A DNA stretch of 27,400 bases from CAYSDH01 sp964429805 (GCA_964429805.1 CAYSDH010000043.1:1-27400); one strand, 5' to 3'; positions 8,216 to 16,731 are shown, numbered from the stretch's first letter. The notes: generated by a model not told the origin, from the letters alone. A program made the numbers and translations.

Positions 8216-10393
8216 TTATCGTGCGAGTATTCTGATGTACTGGAACTGCTCGTAAACAGACCTGTTTGCTTCAAAGTCTCCTTTGTACTTCGGTCCTTGT
8301 ATGAGGCCTTGCACGCTTGTGACTTTTACTTTGTTTCTGTCAATACCTCGCTTGTCGAGTTCGTTCATCACTAAGTTGACAGCGTCTTGCGCACGTTTGT
8401 TAGCGAGTTTGTCATTGTTTACCCACGTAGTAGTAGGTACTCTTGAGGCAGACCCTTCAACTTCTATGCTGGCATAACCGTTCTTGTTGATCATGTCAAT
8501 CATGTCATTCATAAACAGTTGGAATCGACTCTCATCAAGTCCGATGTCTTTTTCATTATAGCCAAAGAACTTGTCAAAGATTGCAGATCCTACAGGACTA
8601 GCTGAGATCACTGCATCACCACCTTCCTTAGAAGTAACCGTGGCCACCGTGTTGTCCATGGTAGTCTGAGTTTGAGTTACTCCATCAGTTGTCTGAGTGA
8701 CTATACCGTCTGCCGTAACAATTTTTACCACTGAGCTATTTAGGTTGATAGGGTCAAGAGTTACTTCTCTATTAATCTCTTTGTACGAAGTACCACAGTC
8801 TACTTGCAGCGTCTCTGTGTGAATGCTCTTATCATTTACTTGATAGTCTATCTCATACTCCTTGCATGGCTCAAGTATGGCGACAAACGCTCCGTCTCGC
8901 ATTCTTGGACGGTAGCTGCTCGTCTCTCCAGTCTCATTATCTGTCACGAAGATGGCTGTGTTAGCTGGTATCTCTTTTCCTTCAGCAGGAAGGACAAATC
9001 CTTTTAGCACTGCGAGATTGCTTCCGTCATCAGGTGATGGCAACTCGACCATGTAGATATCCTTTCTACCATAACCACCATCTCTGTTTGATGAAAAGTA
9101 AGCTCTTCGGCTATCTGCAGATGTTACATAAAACACATCGTCATCAACTGTGTTAATTGGGTAACCTACGTTTGATGGCTCTACCCACTTACCTTCGTTA
9201 TTGACACGAGAGTGGAAGATGTCAAACCCACCCATACTTGAGTGTCCTTGAGAGGCAAAGTAAAGCGTCCTTCCATCAGGATGTATAAATGGCGCGTCTT
9301 CATCATACTTGGTGTTAATCTCTGGGCCGAGTATCAATGGCTTGCTCCACTCGTCAGTAGGCAACTTCACACATCTGTAGATGTCTCTACCACCATAACC
9401 ACCTGGACGGTCACTTACAAAGTACATCGTATTTCCATCAGCAGAAAGTGCACCGTGTGTCTCCCAGTAATTAGAGTTGATGTCGTTTCCTAAACTCTCA
9501 GGATCTGACCACGTCTCACCAACTAGGGCAGACTGGTAGATGTCTCCTCCACCTTCACTGTCTTTATATATGAATAGCTCTTGCCCATCAATTGATACAT
9601 TAATAGTGGCTGAGTGCTGAGAAGTTTCGTTGATGTTTAACAACTCTGGCTCTTGCCAATCTCCGTTTCGGTTTTTGTACGACACATAGATGTCTTCAAA
9701 AAACTGACCATCTTTGTCATCTACAAGTGCGGTGTTGCTGCTATCTATACGAAGTCTTCTAGAGGTAAAGAAGAGTGCGTTCTCATCCACAGAGATTACT
9801 GGGCTATAGTCATTAAACTCATTGTTAATGGTCGCACCCATGTTACTAATCGTGATATCTCTTCGAGGATTAGCCAACTGAGCTTTGGCATTTCCTGTCA
9901 TTTCGAGGCCTCGCTGAGCCTTTGAGCGGAGGTGGTGCTTTGGTCCCAATTCTTCTAACGAAGTTTGAAATGCAGCTTCTGCCTTTTCCAATTCGTAGTT
10001 CAGCAAGTATGCCTCACCGAGGTAGTACTTCGTCTCCTTCGGACAGTTTCTCTCTTGAGGGTCAAAGGGGTCGTAATCACTAATGTTCCATGAAGAGTAC
10101 TCACCGTTACGGCTGTTTTCTGCTGTCTCAAGGTAGTGCTGCGCTTTTGATTTCTCATTGATCGACTTCAAGTAGCAGTAGCCTATCTTATAATTCAAAT
10201 TAGAATTAGTCGGGTCGTCATTTTGCAATTGCAGCCACATGTCCAACGCTCTGTTGTGGAGCCCTTCATCCATCAAGAGGTTGGCCTCCGTGAAGTCTTC
10301 TCTGAACTGAACATTCTTCAAATCATCTGGTTGGGCCAGACAAAACAAAGGGAATGATAGAATAGCTAATGCAGCCAATCGTAGAGTTTTCAT
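8216..10393 (-). CDS. PorE-like outer-membrane protein: TPR, WD40-like propeller, CRD-like fold, OmpA-like end
   Basis: The 725 residues begin with a signal peptide and a likely cut at CLA|QPDD (residues 20/21). The domain order is TPR-like helices (about 30-170, with GYCYLKSINEKSKAQHYLET and ELEKAEAAFQTSLEEL); a PD40/WD40-like propeller (about 180-452) whose blades end in DIYVS, DIYQS, DIYRC, DIFHS and DIYMVE; a carboxypeptidase-regulatory-like beta domain (about 460-545); a Thr/Gln-rich linker (about 560-600); and an OmpA-like C-terminus (about 628-725). This order matches PorE of the type IX secretion system, but Bacteroidota carry several such proteins, so the role is inferred. The OmpA domain is divergent (see findings). 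It probably anchors to peptidoglycan in the periplasm. It is a single gene with a strong terminator downstream; I saw no clear promoter. Confidence 0.9.
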   Translation of the reverse strand: MKTLRLAALAILSFPLFCLAQPDDLKNVQFREDFTEANLLMDEGLHNRALDMWLQLQNDDPTNSNLNYKIGYCYLKSINEKSKAQHYLETAENSRNGEYSSWNISDYDPFDPQERNCPKETKYYLGEAYLLNYELEKAEAAFQTSLEELGPKHHLRSKAQRGLEMTGNAKAQLANPRRDITISNMGATINNEFNDYSPVISVDENALFFTSRRLRIDSSNTALVDDKDGQFFEDIYVSYKNRNGDWQEPELLNINETSQHSATINVSIDGQELFIYKDSEGGGDIYQSALVGETWSDPESLGNDINSNYWETHGALSADGNTMYFVSDRPGGYGGRDIYRCVKLPTDEWSKPLILGPEINTKYDEDAPFIHPDGRTLYFASQGHSSMGGFDIFHSRVNNEGKWVEPSNVGYPINTVDDDVFYVTSADSRRAYFSSNRDGGYGRKDIYMVELPSPDDGSNLAVLKGFVLPAEGKEIPANTAIFVTDNETGETSSYRPRMRDGAFVAILEPCKEYEIDYQVNDKSIHTETLQVDCGTSYKEINREVTLDPINLNSSVVKIVTADGIVTQTTDGVTQTQTTMDNTVATVTSKEGGDAVISASPVGSAIFDKFFGYNEKDIGLDESRFQLFMNDMIDMINKNGYASIEVEGSASRVPTTTWVNNDKLANKRAQDAVNLVMNELDKRGIDRNKVKVTSVQGLIQGPKYKGDFEANRSVYEQFQYIRILAR

Positions 10394-10465
10394 AGTGTGC
10401 TTTTAGTAGTGGTGCGTTATAAAGTATATGCGCTCTTTATTCCATTAATAGGCAATATTATCGAA

Positions 10466-11842
10466 TTATATCGCTCTTTCGGGATCAAAAGATTCTAAGT
10501 AATCCGCAACTTTTCTCACAAAAGAACCTCCGAGCGCACCGTCAATTACTCGGTGGTCATAGGCGTGACTCAAAAACATCATGTGCCTGATGCCTATTGA
10601 ATCACCTTCTGGAGTCTCTATTACTGCGGGTTTCTTGCGTATCGCGCCCAAGGCCATGATGGCCGCCTGTGGCTGATTAATGATGGGCGTGCCCATCACA
10701 TTGCCAAAGGTTCCAACATTAGTGACCGTGTAAGTTCCACCCTGAATCTCATCAGGAGACAACTTATTTTGACGCGCTCTGTTAGCCAAGTCGTTGACTT
10801 TGGTGGCTAGACCGCGCATGTTGAGCATATCTGCATCTTTTATTACCGGTACAATCAAGTTTCCAGAGGGCAGGGCAGTGGCCATACCAATGTTGATGTG
10901 TCTGCGCTTGATGATTTTATTGCCATCGACTGACACATTAATCATCGGGAAGTCTTTGATGGCTCTCACAATAGCCTCAATGAAGATGGGCGTGAAAGTC
11001 AATTTTTGACCTTCTTTTTCTAAGAATGGTCCTTTGTTTTTATTTCTCCAGTTTACAAGGTTGGTCACATCAGCCTCGACATATGATGTCACGTGTGGCG
11101 AGACCTGCTTAGACATAACCATGTGGTCAGCAATGAGCTTTCTCATTCTGTCCATCTCGATAATTTCATCTTCTCCGCTCACACTGATACTTGGCGCTTT
11201 CACTGCAGCAGGCTGTGTTGCTGGTTTTGGTGAGCTAACTGCAGCTGTACTTGCTGCCACTGGTGCAGCCTCAACGACTGGTGCAGCTGCTGTTTGAGGG
11301 GCTGACGAACCACGGTTTGTCACATAGGCCATCATGTCCTTTTTAGTCACACGACCACCTTGACCACTGCCACTGATGGCGTCAAGCTCAGCCATGGCAA
11401 TTCCTTCAGTCTTGGCAATGTTTCGGACGAGGGGGGAGTAGAATCGGCCGTTAGACCCATTGGCTGAAACCGCTACGGCTGCGACATTGCTGTGATTAGC
11501 GACAGGTGCCGATGAGCCATTACTAGATGGGGCTGCAGCTGGAGCGCTTTCAACCACCGCTGCCACCGGAGCAACAGGAGCAGGACTCGCAGTCTCGGCC
11601 ACCTCAGTTTCTAAAATGGCAATGACTTCACCCACTTTAACTACGGCTCCTTCTTCAAAAAGAATTTCTTTGAGTACACCACTAGCTGGGGCAGGAACTT
11701 CACTGTCTACTTTGTCAGTGGCAATTTCCAGCACGGACTCATCCTCTTCGATAGGATCTCCAACAGCTTTTAACCATGTGATTATTGTAGCTTCTGCTAC
11801 ACTTTCTCCCATCTTGGGAAGTATCAATTCTAATTTAGCCAT
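10466..11842 (-). CDS. 2-oxo acid dehydrogenase E2 (dihydrolipoamide acyltransferase)
   Basis: This is the core acyltransferase of a 2-oxo acid dehydrogenase complex, moving the acyl group from lipoamide to CoA. The 458 residues hold one lipoyl domain (1-75) with Lys44 as lipoylation site in EIATDKVDSEVP, an Ala/Pro/Ser-rich linker, an E3-binding domain (about 130-175, FYSPLVRNIAKTEGI and GQGGRVTKKDMM), a second linker, and the catalytic domain (about 225-458) with the active-site motif DHRVIDGALGG near the C-terminus. The DKVDSEVP form is common in Bacteroidota enzymes annotated as branched-chain E2, but pyruvate or 2-oxoglutarate cannot be excluded. E1 and E3 are not in the window. It has its own promoter, and the GT2 gene upstream is separate. 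Confidence 0.94.
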   Translation of the reverse strand: MAKLELILPKMGESVAEATIITWLKAVGDPIEEDESVLEIATDKVDSEVPAPASGVLKEILFEEGAVVKVGEVIAILETEVAETASPAPVAPVAAVVESAPAAAPSSNGSSAPVANHSNVAAVAVSANGSNGRFYSPLVRNIAKTEGIAMAELDAISGSGQGGRVTKKDMMAYVTNRGSSAPQTAAAPVVEAAPVAASTAAVSSPKPATQPAAVKAPSISVSGEDEIIEMDRMRKLIADHMVMSKQVSPHVTSYVEADVTNLVNWRNKNKGPFLEKEGQKLTFTPIFIEAIVRAIKDFPMINVSVDGNKIIKRRHINIGMATALPSGNLIVPVIKDADMLNMRGLATKVNDLANRARQNKLSPDEIQGGTYTVTNVGTFGNVMGTPIINQPQAAIMALGAIRKKPAVIETPEGDSIGIRHMMFLSHAYDHRVIDGALGGSFVRKVADYLESFDPERAI

Positions 11843-11859
11843 GCGTATGAATCAGGGTC

Positions 11860-11893
11860 CAAAGTTAATAGGATAATTGCGTTTCAGATTCAA
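11860..11893 (-). promoter_or_regulatory. Bacteroidota-type promoter of the E2 gene
   Basis: On the minus strand, TTG is followed 23 bases later by TAACTTTG, an exact match to TAnnTTTG. The final G lies 18 bases before the E2 ATG, which predicts a leader of roughly 10-14 bases with no Shine-Dalgarno site. Confidence 0.65.
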
Positions 11894-11927
11894 GATTACA
11901 CCTATTAATAAGATAGAATTCTCAACA

Positions 11928-13859
11928 TCAATTTCCGAGCGACCTAATCTGGTCCATTATGAGGTGTAGATCTTTTGAACTGCTGTAGTCTTTGGAGTAC
12001 AAGACGTTAGACCGTTGCCGCTGATCATCAGTCAGTTTTCCACTGTCTGGGCTAGGCAACAAAATTCCATTTTTGAGCTTTGGCAGACCGCTATTGTCTG
12101 TTTTTGGGTGATAGGATACCCACGTTTTTAACCCAAACATGACTGAAAAGATGTTGGGTATAAAGCCTAGTGGTTTTCGCTGAATAAAAATGAGCAGTGG
12201 GCAAAGTGCAAGCGTGATAAGAGAAACCGTAAAATCGAGAATGCGCTTGTTGTGTCTATTTTCTCTTTTCGCCACAGAATTAAGGTCAAAAGCCAATAGT
12301 TCACCACTATTATGAGCCGAGTCACTACCGATGATAAACATGCTTTCTGGCGGGGCAATTTTAAAGCTGACATCCACGTCATCCATGCCGGTCATCTGGT
12401 CCATGATTTTTTCGGCAGAAATGTCTTTGGCGCAGAATATAACGTCAGTCACTTTATACACGCCAATGATGTCTTTTAGCTGACCCAGGCTACCGACAAA
12501 GCCTTCCTTGTCATCTGATGCAGAATGCACATGCACTACTTGACTCTCCGAAATGTCTGTGTTGCTCAGCATACTCTGCACTCGACCAACTTCTGCTTCT
12601 TCACCTACCAGGGCAAAAACTTTCTCCATTCTCCGACCAATCGACAGAGAAGGTACGACTAGACCCAAAATCCATCGGAAAAATAGGAGCCCAAATATGC
12701 TGGCCACAGAACCCAGTAAAATCATGGCGCGTGAAAACCTGTACTCGTCTGACACTAAGGAGTATAGGATGAGGATAATGGCGCTACCGTACACCATGCC
12801 GATAAACATGTTTTTGAGCCGCATGGGCTTCATGTACGTGCCGTTCACGGCCATGCTCAGCACCCAGATGAGTGAGTATATGGGAAAGGCAATGAGGTAA
12901 TATAGCTCCGGGAAACTCTTACCAGAATAATCTTGATAGAGGTTTTTTGTCAGATATAACAGGCCCATGATGATTAAACCATCAAGCAGTGGCAGTGTCA
13001 GTGTTTTTACTGCGCGCCCCATCAATGCAATGGCCGCTCTGAAGTAGATGGCCAGATTTATGAAAAATGAGAAGAGCCGCGCATTCTTGTCCGAAAAGTG
13101 CTTTTTAGCGAAAATGATCATCGCATTATAAAAGACAAACACATAGTTGATGCTGCTCTTTTTAGTGCTCTCGCCTTTATAATGAATGATACGCGTGCGG
13201 GCCGTATAGTAGTTTTTGTAGCCACCGAGAGTCAATCGGTATGAGAGGTCAATGTCTTCTCCATACATGAAAAACTCCTCGTCAAGCAGTCCAACTTTAT
13301 CAAGCGCACTGCGCCTCATAAACATAAATGCACCTGAGAGAATCTCTATCTCATGAGTGTCGTTTTTGTCCAGATGCCCGAGGTGGTAGCGGTTAAACTT
13401 TTCTGATTTTGGAAAGAGTCTCGACAGTCCGAATATTTTGTGAAAAGCCACCTGAGGAGTGGGAAGTCCTCGTTTTGATTCTGGAAGAAAGTTTCCGTTG
13501 CCATCGAGCATCATCACGCCCAAGCCACCCGCATCTTGGTGTGCGTCCATAAAGGCGATGGTCTCTTCAAAGGTATCTTCTTGCACCAGCGTATCAGGGT
13601 TGAGGAGGAGCACATACTCTCCAGTGCTCTGCTCTATTCCTTGATTATTGGCCTTGGAGAAACCCACATTGTCTTTATTAGCAATGAGGTGGACTTGCGG
13701 AAATTTGGATTGGAGCATGTCCAGCGAGCCGTCTACACTCGCATTATCAACCACAAAAACTTCAAGTTCATGCGCACAGTCAGCCTTATACACGGAGTGC
13801 AGGCACTGCTCAAGAAAGTGCTCCACATTATAATTGACTATGATGACAGACAGTTTCAT
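11928..13859 (-). CDS. GT2 glycosyltransferase fused to a membrane region and phosphotransferase-like C-terminus
   Basis: The N-terminal 255 residues are a family-2 glycosyltransferase of the rhamnosyltransferase-like group: SVIIVNYNVEHFL, VVDNASVDGS, the donor/metal-binding NPDT (87-90), SGAFMFMRR, and the catalytic-base region GEDIDLS (200-206). Then come several membrane helices (about 262-400), a Rossmann-like segment (about 410-530, resembling CoA_binding_3 of sugar phosphotransferases), and the start of a Bac_transf-like helix (KRILDFTVSLITLALCPL, 538-555). After that the canonical catalytic residues are missing, and a short tail follows (FGLKTWVSYHP). It probably adds a sugar during cell-surface glycan synthesis at the inner membrane. 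Its ATG follows the recR stop directly (TAGATG), so the two share a transcript. Confidence 0.9.
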   Translation of the reverse strand: MKLSVIIVNYNVEHFLEQCLHSVYKADCAHELEVFVVDNASVDGSLDMLQSKFPQVHLIANKDNVGFSKANNQGIEQSTGEYVLLLNPDTLVQEDTFEETIAFMDAHQDAGGLGVMMLDGNGNFLPESKRGLPTPQVAFHKIFGLSRLFPKSEKFNRYHLGHLDKNDTHEIEILSGAFMFMRRSALDKVGLLDEEFFMYGEDIDLSYRLTLGGYKNYYTARTRIIHYKGESTKKSSINYVFVFYNAMIIFAKKHFSDKNARLFSFFINLAIYFRAAIALMGRAVKTLTLPLLDGLIIMGLLYLTKNLYQDYSGKSFPELYYLIAFPIYSLIWVLSMAVNGTYMKPMRLKNMFIGMVYGSAIILILYSLVSDEYRFSRAMILLGSVASIFGLLFFRWILGLVVPSLSIGRRMEKVFALVGEEAEVGRVQSMLSNTDISESQVVHVHSASDDKEGFVGSLGQLKDIIGVYKVTDVIFCAKDISAEKIMDQMTGMDDVDVSFKIAPPESMFIIGSDSAHNSGELLAFDLNSVAKRENRHNKRILDFTVSLITLALCPLLIFIQRKPLGFIPNIFSVMFGLKTWVSYHPKTDNSGLPKLKNGILLPSPDSGKLTDDQRQRSNVLYSKDYSSSKDLHLIMDQIRSLGN

Positions 13860-14477
13860 CTAGCGGCTCAGGCTCACTTCAAACGGTGTTCTGTTTAGAA
13901 TGGAACGACCGAGTGTAATCTCGTCCGTGTATTCCAGTTCTTCTCCGATGCCCACTCCACGGGCTATTGTCGTGATGTTTAGGCTAAATCCTTTGAGTTT
14001 TCTAAACAGATAAAAGTTTGTGGTGTCACCTTCTAGTGTAGCACTCAGCGCGAGTATTACTTCTTTGGTTTCCCCTTTCTCTATTCTGCTTATGAGCTCA
14101 TTCACTCTCAAGTCTTGCGGGCCGATACCATCCATAGGGCTGATTTTTCCGCCAAGAACATGATAGGTGCCTTTAAACTGCTGCGTGCTTTCGATGGCCA
14201 TCACATCTCTAATGTCTTCTACAACACAGATAGTCTCGTTACCACGCTGCACATTACTACAGATGGTGCACAGCTCGATGTCACTTAGATTAAAGCACTG
14301 AGCACAGTAGTGTATGCCCTCGCGCATCTCTTTAAATGAGTGGGCAAATCGCTCTACCTCTTCAGGTGAGCGCCTGAGCAAGTCAAGCACCAGCCTCATA
14401 GCCGTCTTGCGACCAATGCCTGGCAGGGTAGCCATTTGGTCAATGGCCTTTTGAATAAGTTTAGAGGAGGTCTGCAC
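13860..14477 (-). CDS. recR: Recombination mediator protein RecR
   Basis: RecR works with RecO and RecF in loading RecA at single-strand gaps during repair. The 205 residues show the helix-hairpin-helix start (MATLPGIGRKTAMRLVLDLL), the four-Cys zinc finger (C58, C61, C70, C73 in CAQCFNLSDIELCTIC), and the Toprim domain starting ICVVEDIRDVMAIE with EVILALSATLEGDTT further on. The start is GTG at 14477, which gives the usual family length. The gene leads directly into the GT2 glycosyltransferase without a gap. It is divergent from the DUF2797 gene, with about 94 bases between starts. Confidence 0.96.
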   Translation of the reverse strand: MQTSSKLIQKAIDQMATLPGIGRKTAMRLVLDLLRRSPEEVERFAHSFKEMREGIHYCAQCFNLSDIELCTICSNVQRGNETICVVEDIRDVMAIESTQQFKGTYHVLGGKISPMDGIGPQDLRVNELISRIEKGETKEVILALSATLEGDTTNFYLFRKLKGFSLNITTIARGVGIGEELEYTDEITLGRSILNRTPFEVSLSR

Positions 14478-14571
14478 GGCAGTAAAGTTAAGTTTTTAGG
14501 CGTGTGGTAGGGGCTTTGATTCCTGATATGAACGCAGTGCATGCGCAGAAATTTCATTTCCTTTACACCAC

Positions 14572-15396
14572 ATGGAGTGGACAGGGAATATTAGGAAAAT
14601 GAAGTCGCAGCTTAACGGCATAGTTGAGTACAGTCTGCCGCTTCACGACATCACAGAACCAGGGGTGTTGGTGCCCATGAATATGCTTATTGGCAAAGAG
14701 ATTTCAATCAAGTTTGAGGATGAGATACATTGTGTTGATACGGGTAGAAAAATCAAGAAAACATTTGGCGAAGGCCTGTGTTATGACTCGTTTATGAATT
14801 CTCCACTTGCCTCACCCAGCATCATCAGGCCTGAGTTGAGTCGCATTCATGAGGGTATTGCGCTGCGTGATGAGGCGTGGGAGCGAGAGCACCACCTGAA
14901 GCCGCACATTACATACCTCTCGCTCACATCGGGCATAAAAGTAGGTGTGACTAGTGAGCGAAACGTGCCATACAGGTGGGTAGATCAGGGCGCAGTACAG
15001 GCTGTTATTATTGCCAAAACTCCTTATAGACAGGCGGCTGGCCTCATCGAGGTTTCACTTAAAGAGTTTGTGTCAGACAAGACGCATTGGCAAAACATGT
15101 TGAAAAACGTATTTACCAATGACATGAGTTTGGAGGAGAAGCGCGAAGAGCTTATCGAGTGCATTCCGCCAGAGTTTGAAGACTTTATTTGCTTTGATGA
15201 AGAAGTGGTGGATATTGAGTTTCCAGTTATTCAGTATCCAGAAAAAGTGAAGAGCATGAAGCTCGACAAAGTGCCAGAAATAAATAAGCGACTCACGGGT
15301 ATCAAAGGTCAGTACTTGATTTTTGAAGACAACACGGTGATGAATCTGAGGAGTCACACAGCCTATAGAATAACCTTGTCAGTGGGTGAAGCTTAA
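14572..15396 (+). CDS. DUF2797 family protein
   Basis: The 274-residue product matches the DUF2797 family by pattern: the start MEWTGNIRKMKSQL, TGRKIKKTFGEGLCYDSF, IIRPELSRIHEGIALRD, the core YLSLTSGIKVGVTSERNVPYRWVDQGA, and SDKTHWQNMLKN. The function of the family is unknown. In the versions I recall from other bacteria the segment around residues 50-110 contains several Cys pairs that look like a zinc site; here only C54 and C70 remain. Its stop codon overlaps that of the following minus-strand gene at the palindrome TTAA (15393-15396), so transcription converges with no terminator between. Confidence 0.85.
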   Translation: MEWTGNIRKMKSQLNGIVEYSLPLHDITEPGVLVPMNMLIGKEISIKFEDEIHCVDTGRKIKKTFGEGLCYDSFMNSPLASPSIIRPELSRIHEGIALRDEAWEREHHLKPHITYLSLTSGIKVGVTSERNVPYRWVDQGAVQAVIIAKTPYRQAAGLIEVSLKEFVSDKTHWQNMLKNVFTNDMSLEEKREELIECIPPEFEDFICFDEEVVDIEFPVIQYPEKVKSMKLDKVPEINKRLTGIKGQYLIFEDNTVMNLRSHTAYRITLSVGEA

Positions 15397-16079
15397 GCGC
15401 CTACTTTCCGCAGGTAACCATGGAGTTTCTCGTTCATAATCTGTATTACCTTTCTGTCGCTGCGCTTAAAGGGCAATGATTCCAGCGTCTTAGTGTAAAA
15501 AGGGAAAGGCCTTTTCAATTGTTGAAATGCTTTGTCTTTTATCACCAGCGCATGAAAGCCCATGTCTGACTTCTTATACTTTCCTTGGTCTGGATCTAAA
15601 CCATTTGATTGGTCTTCTTCTGGATCACTTTCTAGGGTGATGAATTCAGCGAAGAAGTAGTTTTCTGCAGTGACTCTTATGCTTGAGTCGGGATTAAGGT
15701 TTGCATCTAAAAAGACCACGTCACCAGTTCCCTCTTCAGTGAACTTGTCAGATTCTGAGGCATGAAAAAAGTAGACATCGCAGAAGTTAAAGTCTTGCTT
15801 AAAGGCTTTGGCATATTTTAAGTTCCGCTCTTTGTTTTTCTGAATCACGGCATTCATTTCCTGAGTTCTGCCTCGCTCTTGAAGTTGAGAGATTAAGATG
15901 GCCCGGTCTTGAAGTCTAACCAGTAAGGCTCCTTTTTTAAGTGCTCTAATGTCTTTCACCGCATCTTGCTCGTATCGTATCTGAGCAGATGACGTCAGCG
16001 ATACTCCGATTAAGAGTATGAGAACCAGGGCTTTTGAAAGAGTACTGTTTGTCATTTTAAATTTTTGTGCGGACTTCAT
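15393..16079 (-). CDS. Exported protein of unknown function
   Basis: The product is 228 residues from the ATG at 16079, or 220 from the ATG at 16055; the second gives a cleaner signal peptide (MTNSTLSKALVLILLIGVSL). The cut is predicted at SSA|QIRY. The mature part is highly charged, with a Lys/Arg/Gln-rich helical region (IRALKKGALLVRLQDRAILI), one Cys, and an acidic loop (LESDPEEDQSNGLDPDQ). I recognise no family. The start at 16079 is only 9 bases after the stop of the membrane protein gene, so the two form a two-gene unit. Paired small membrane plus exported proteins suggest an envelope role, but this is a guess. Confidence 0.8.
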   Translation of the reverse strand: MKSAQKFKMTNSTLSKALVLILLIGVSLTSSAQIRYEQDAVKDIRALKKGALLVRLQDRAILISQLQERGRTQEMNAVIQKNKERNLKYAKAFKQDFNFCDVYFFHASESDKFTEEGTGDVVFLDANLNPDSSIRVTAENYFFAEFITLESDPEEDQSNGLDPDQGKYKKSDMGFHALVIKDKAFQQLKRPFPFYTKTLESLPFKRSDRKVIQIMNEKLHGYLRKVGA

Positions 16080-16088
16080 CTAGCTTCT

Positions 16089-16565
16089 TTAGTCTTTAAT
16101 CGTCCATTTTTGTGTCTTACTGCGATATGAATTCAGATGCCATTTATCTGCCAAGTGATACGAAAGCGTGTAATGCTCATCATTAATCAATCTGTAATTC
16201 ATCTCACTTAACCGCTCTGTCTCTATTTGGTCAAGCGCATTCGGATAAGTTCCTGACAGTGATTTTTCCTGTTCAATCTGCTCTATAAGCGTCACTGCCG
16301 ACAGGTGTTTGGATTGATTGATGTGGCTTTCATGAATAAGAGTCACGAGCAGTCCGGTCAACAGCACTGTACTCATTCTTAGGGGATAAACAAAGTTCTT
16401 TTTCGCATATGAAATGTCTGCAATACCAATCAGAATAGTGAGTGCCGCTCCTAGCATTATACCTGCCAGCAAAATTCCTTGAAAGAATACTCCGCCAAAA
16501 CTAGCGGCTAGCCCAAGCAGCGTGCCGAGTATTAAGATATATGCTATGATTTTATAAATGCTCAT
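16089..16565 (-). CDS. Small membrane protein of unknown function
   Basis: From the ATG at 16565 the product has 158 residues, with about three hydrophobic helices (IIAYILILGTLLGLAASF, GILLAGIMLGAALTILIGIA, and MSTVLLTGLLVTLIHE) and a soluble C-terminal part of about 75 residues ending WTIKD. An in-frame ATG at 16604 sits directly after AGGAGG, too close to work as a usual ribosome site, and the frame stays open to 16649; the start is uncertain. No family is recognised. It is the first gene of a pair with the exported protein downstream. A minus-strand terminator-like hairpin lies upstream at 16697-16731. Confidence 0.7.
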   Translation of the reverse strand: MSIYKIIAYILILGTLLGLAASFGGVFFQGILLAGIMLGAALTILIGIADISYAKKNFVYPLRMSTVLLTGLLVTLIHESHINQSKHLSAVTLIEQIEQEKSLSGTYPNALDQIETERLSEMNYRLINDEHYTLSYHLADKWHLNSYRSKTQKWTIKD

Positions 16566-16696
16566 ACTTTTCTTGCGCGCACATGTCAAATAAACGCTTT
16601 TCATCCTCCTATCGTTTAATGAGTGGACTCTCTTATTCACATGAAACAAGCTATAATATCAGTTCTAATCCAATTATTGTTCCAGAATAAGACATG

Positions 16697-16731
16697 AAAA
16701 AGGCCTTAACTCCTCAAGAGGAATAAAGGCC
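16697..16731 (-). terminator. Orphan intrinsic terminator-like hairpin
   Basis: On the minus strand, GGCCTT pairs with AAGGCC, enclosing an inner stem TCCTC/GAGGA, and the hairpin ends in TTTTT. No gene on this strand ends just before it; the next minus-strand gene starts downstream of it. It could be an attenuator for that gene or the end of a small RNA. The plus strand lacks a T run. Confidence 0.55.

Noticed and set aside
12553..12900. Open frame of 115 codons on the plus strand
   Set aside because: It is antisense to the membrane part of the GT2 fusion gene, a common shadow of hydrophobic codons.
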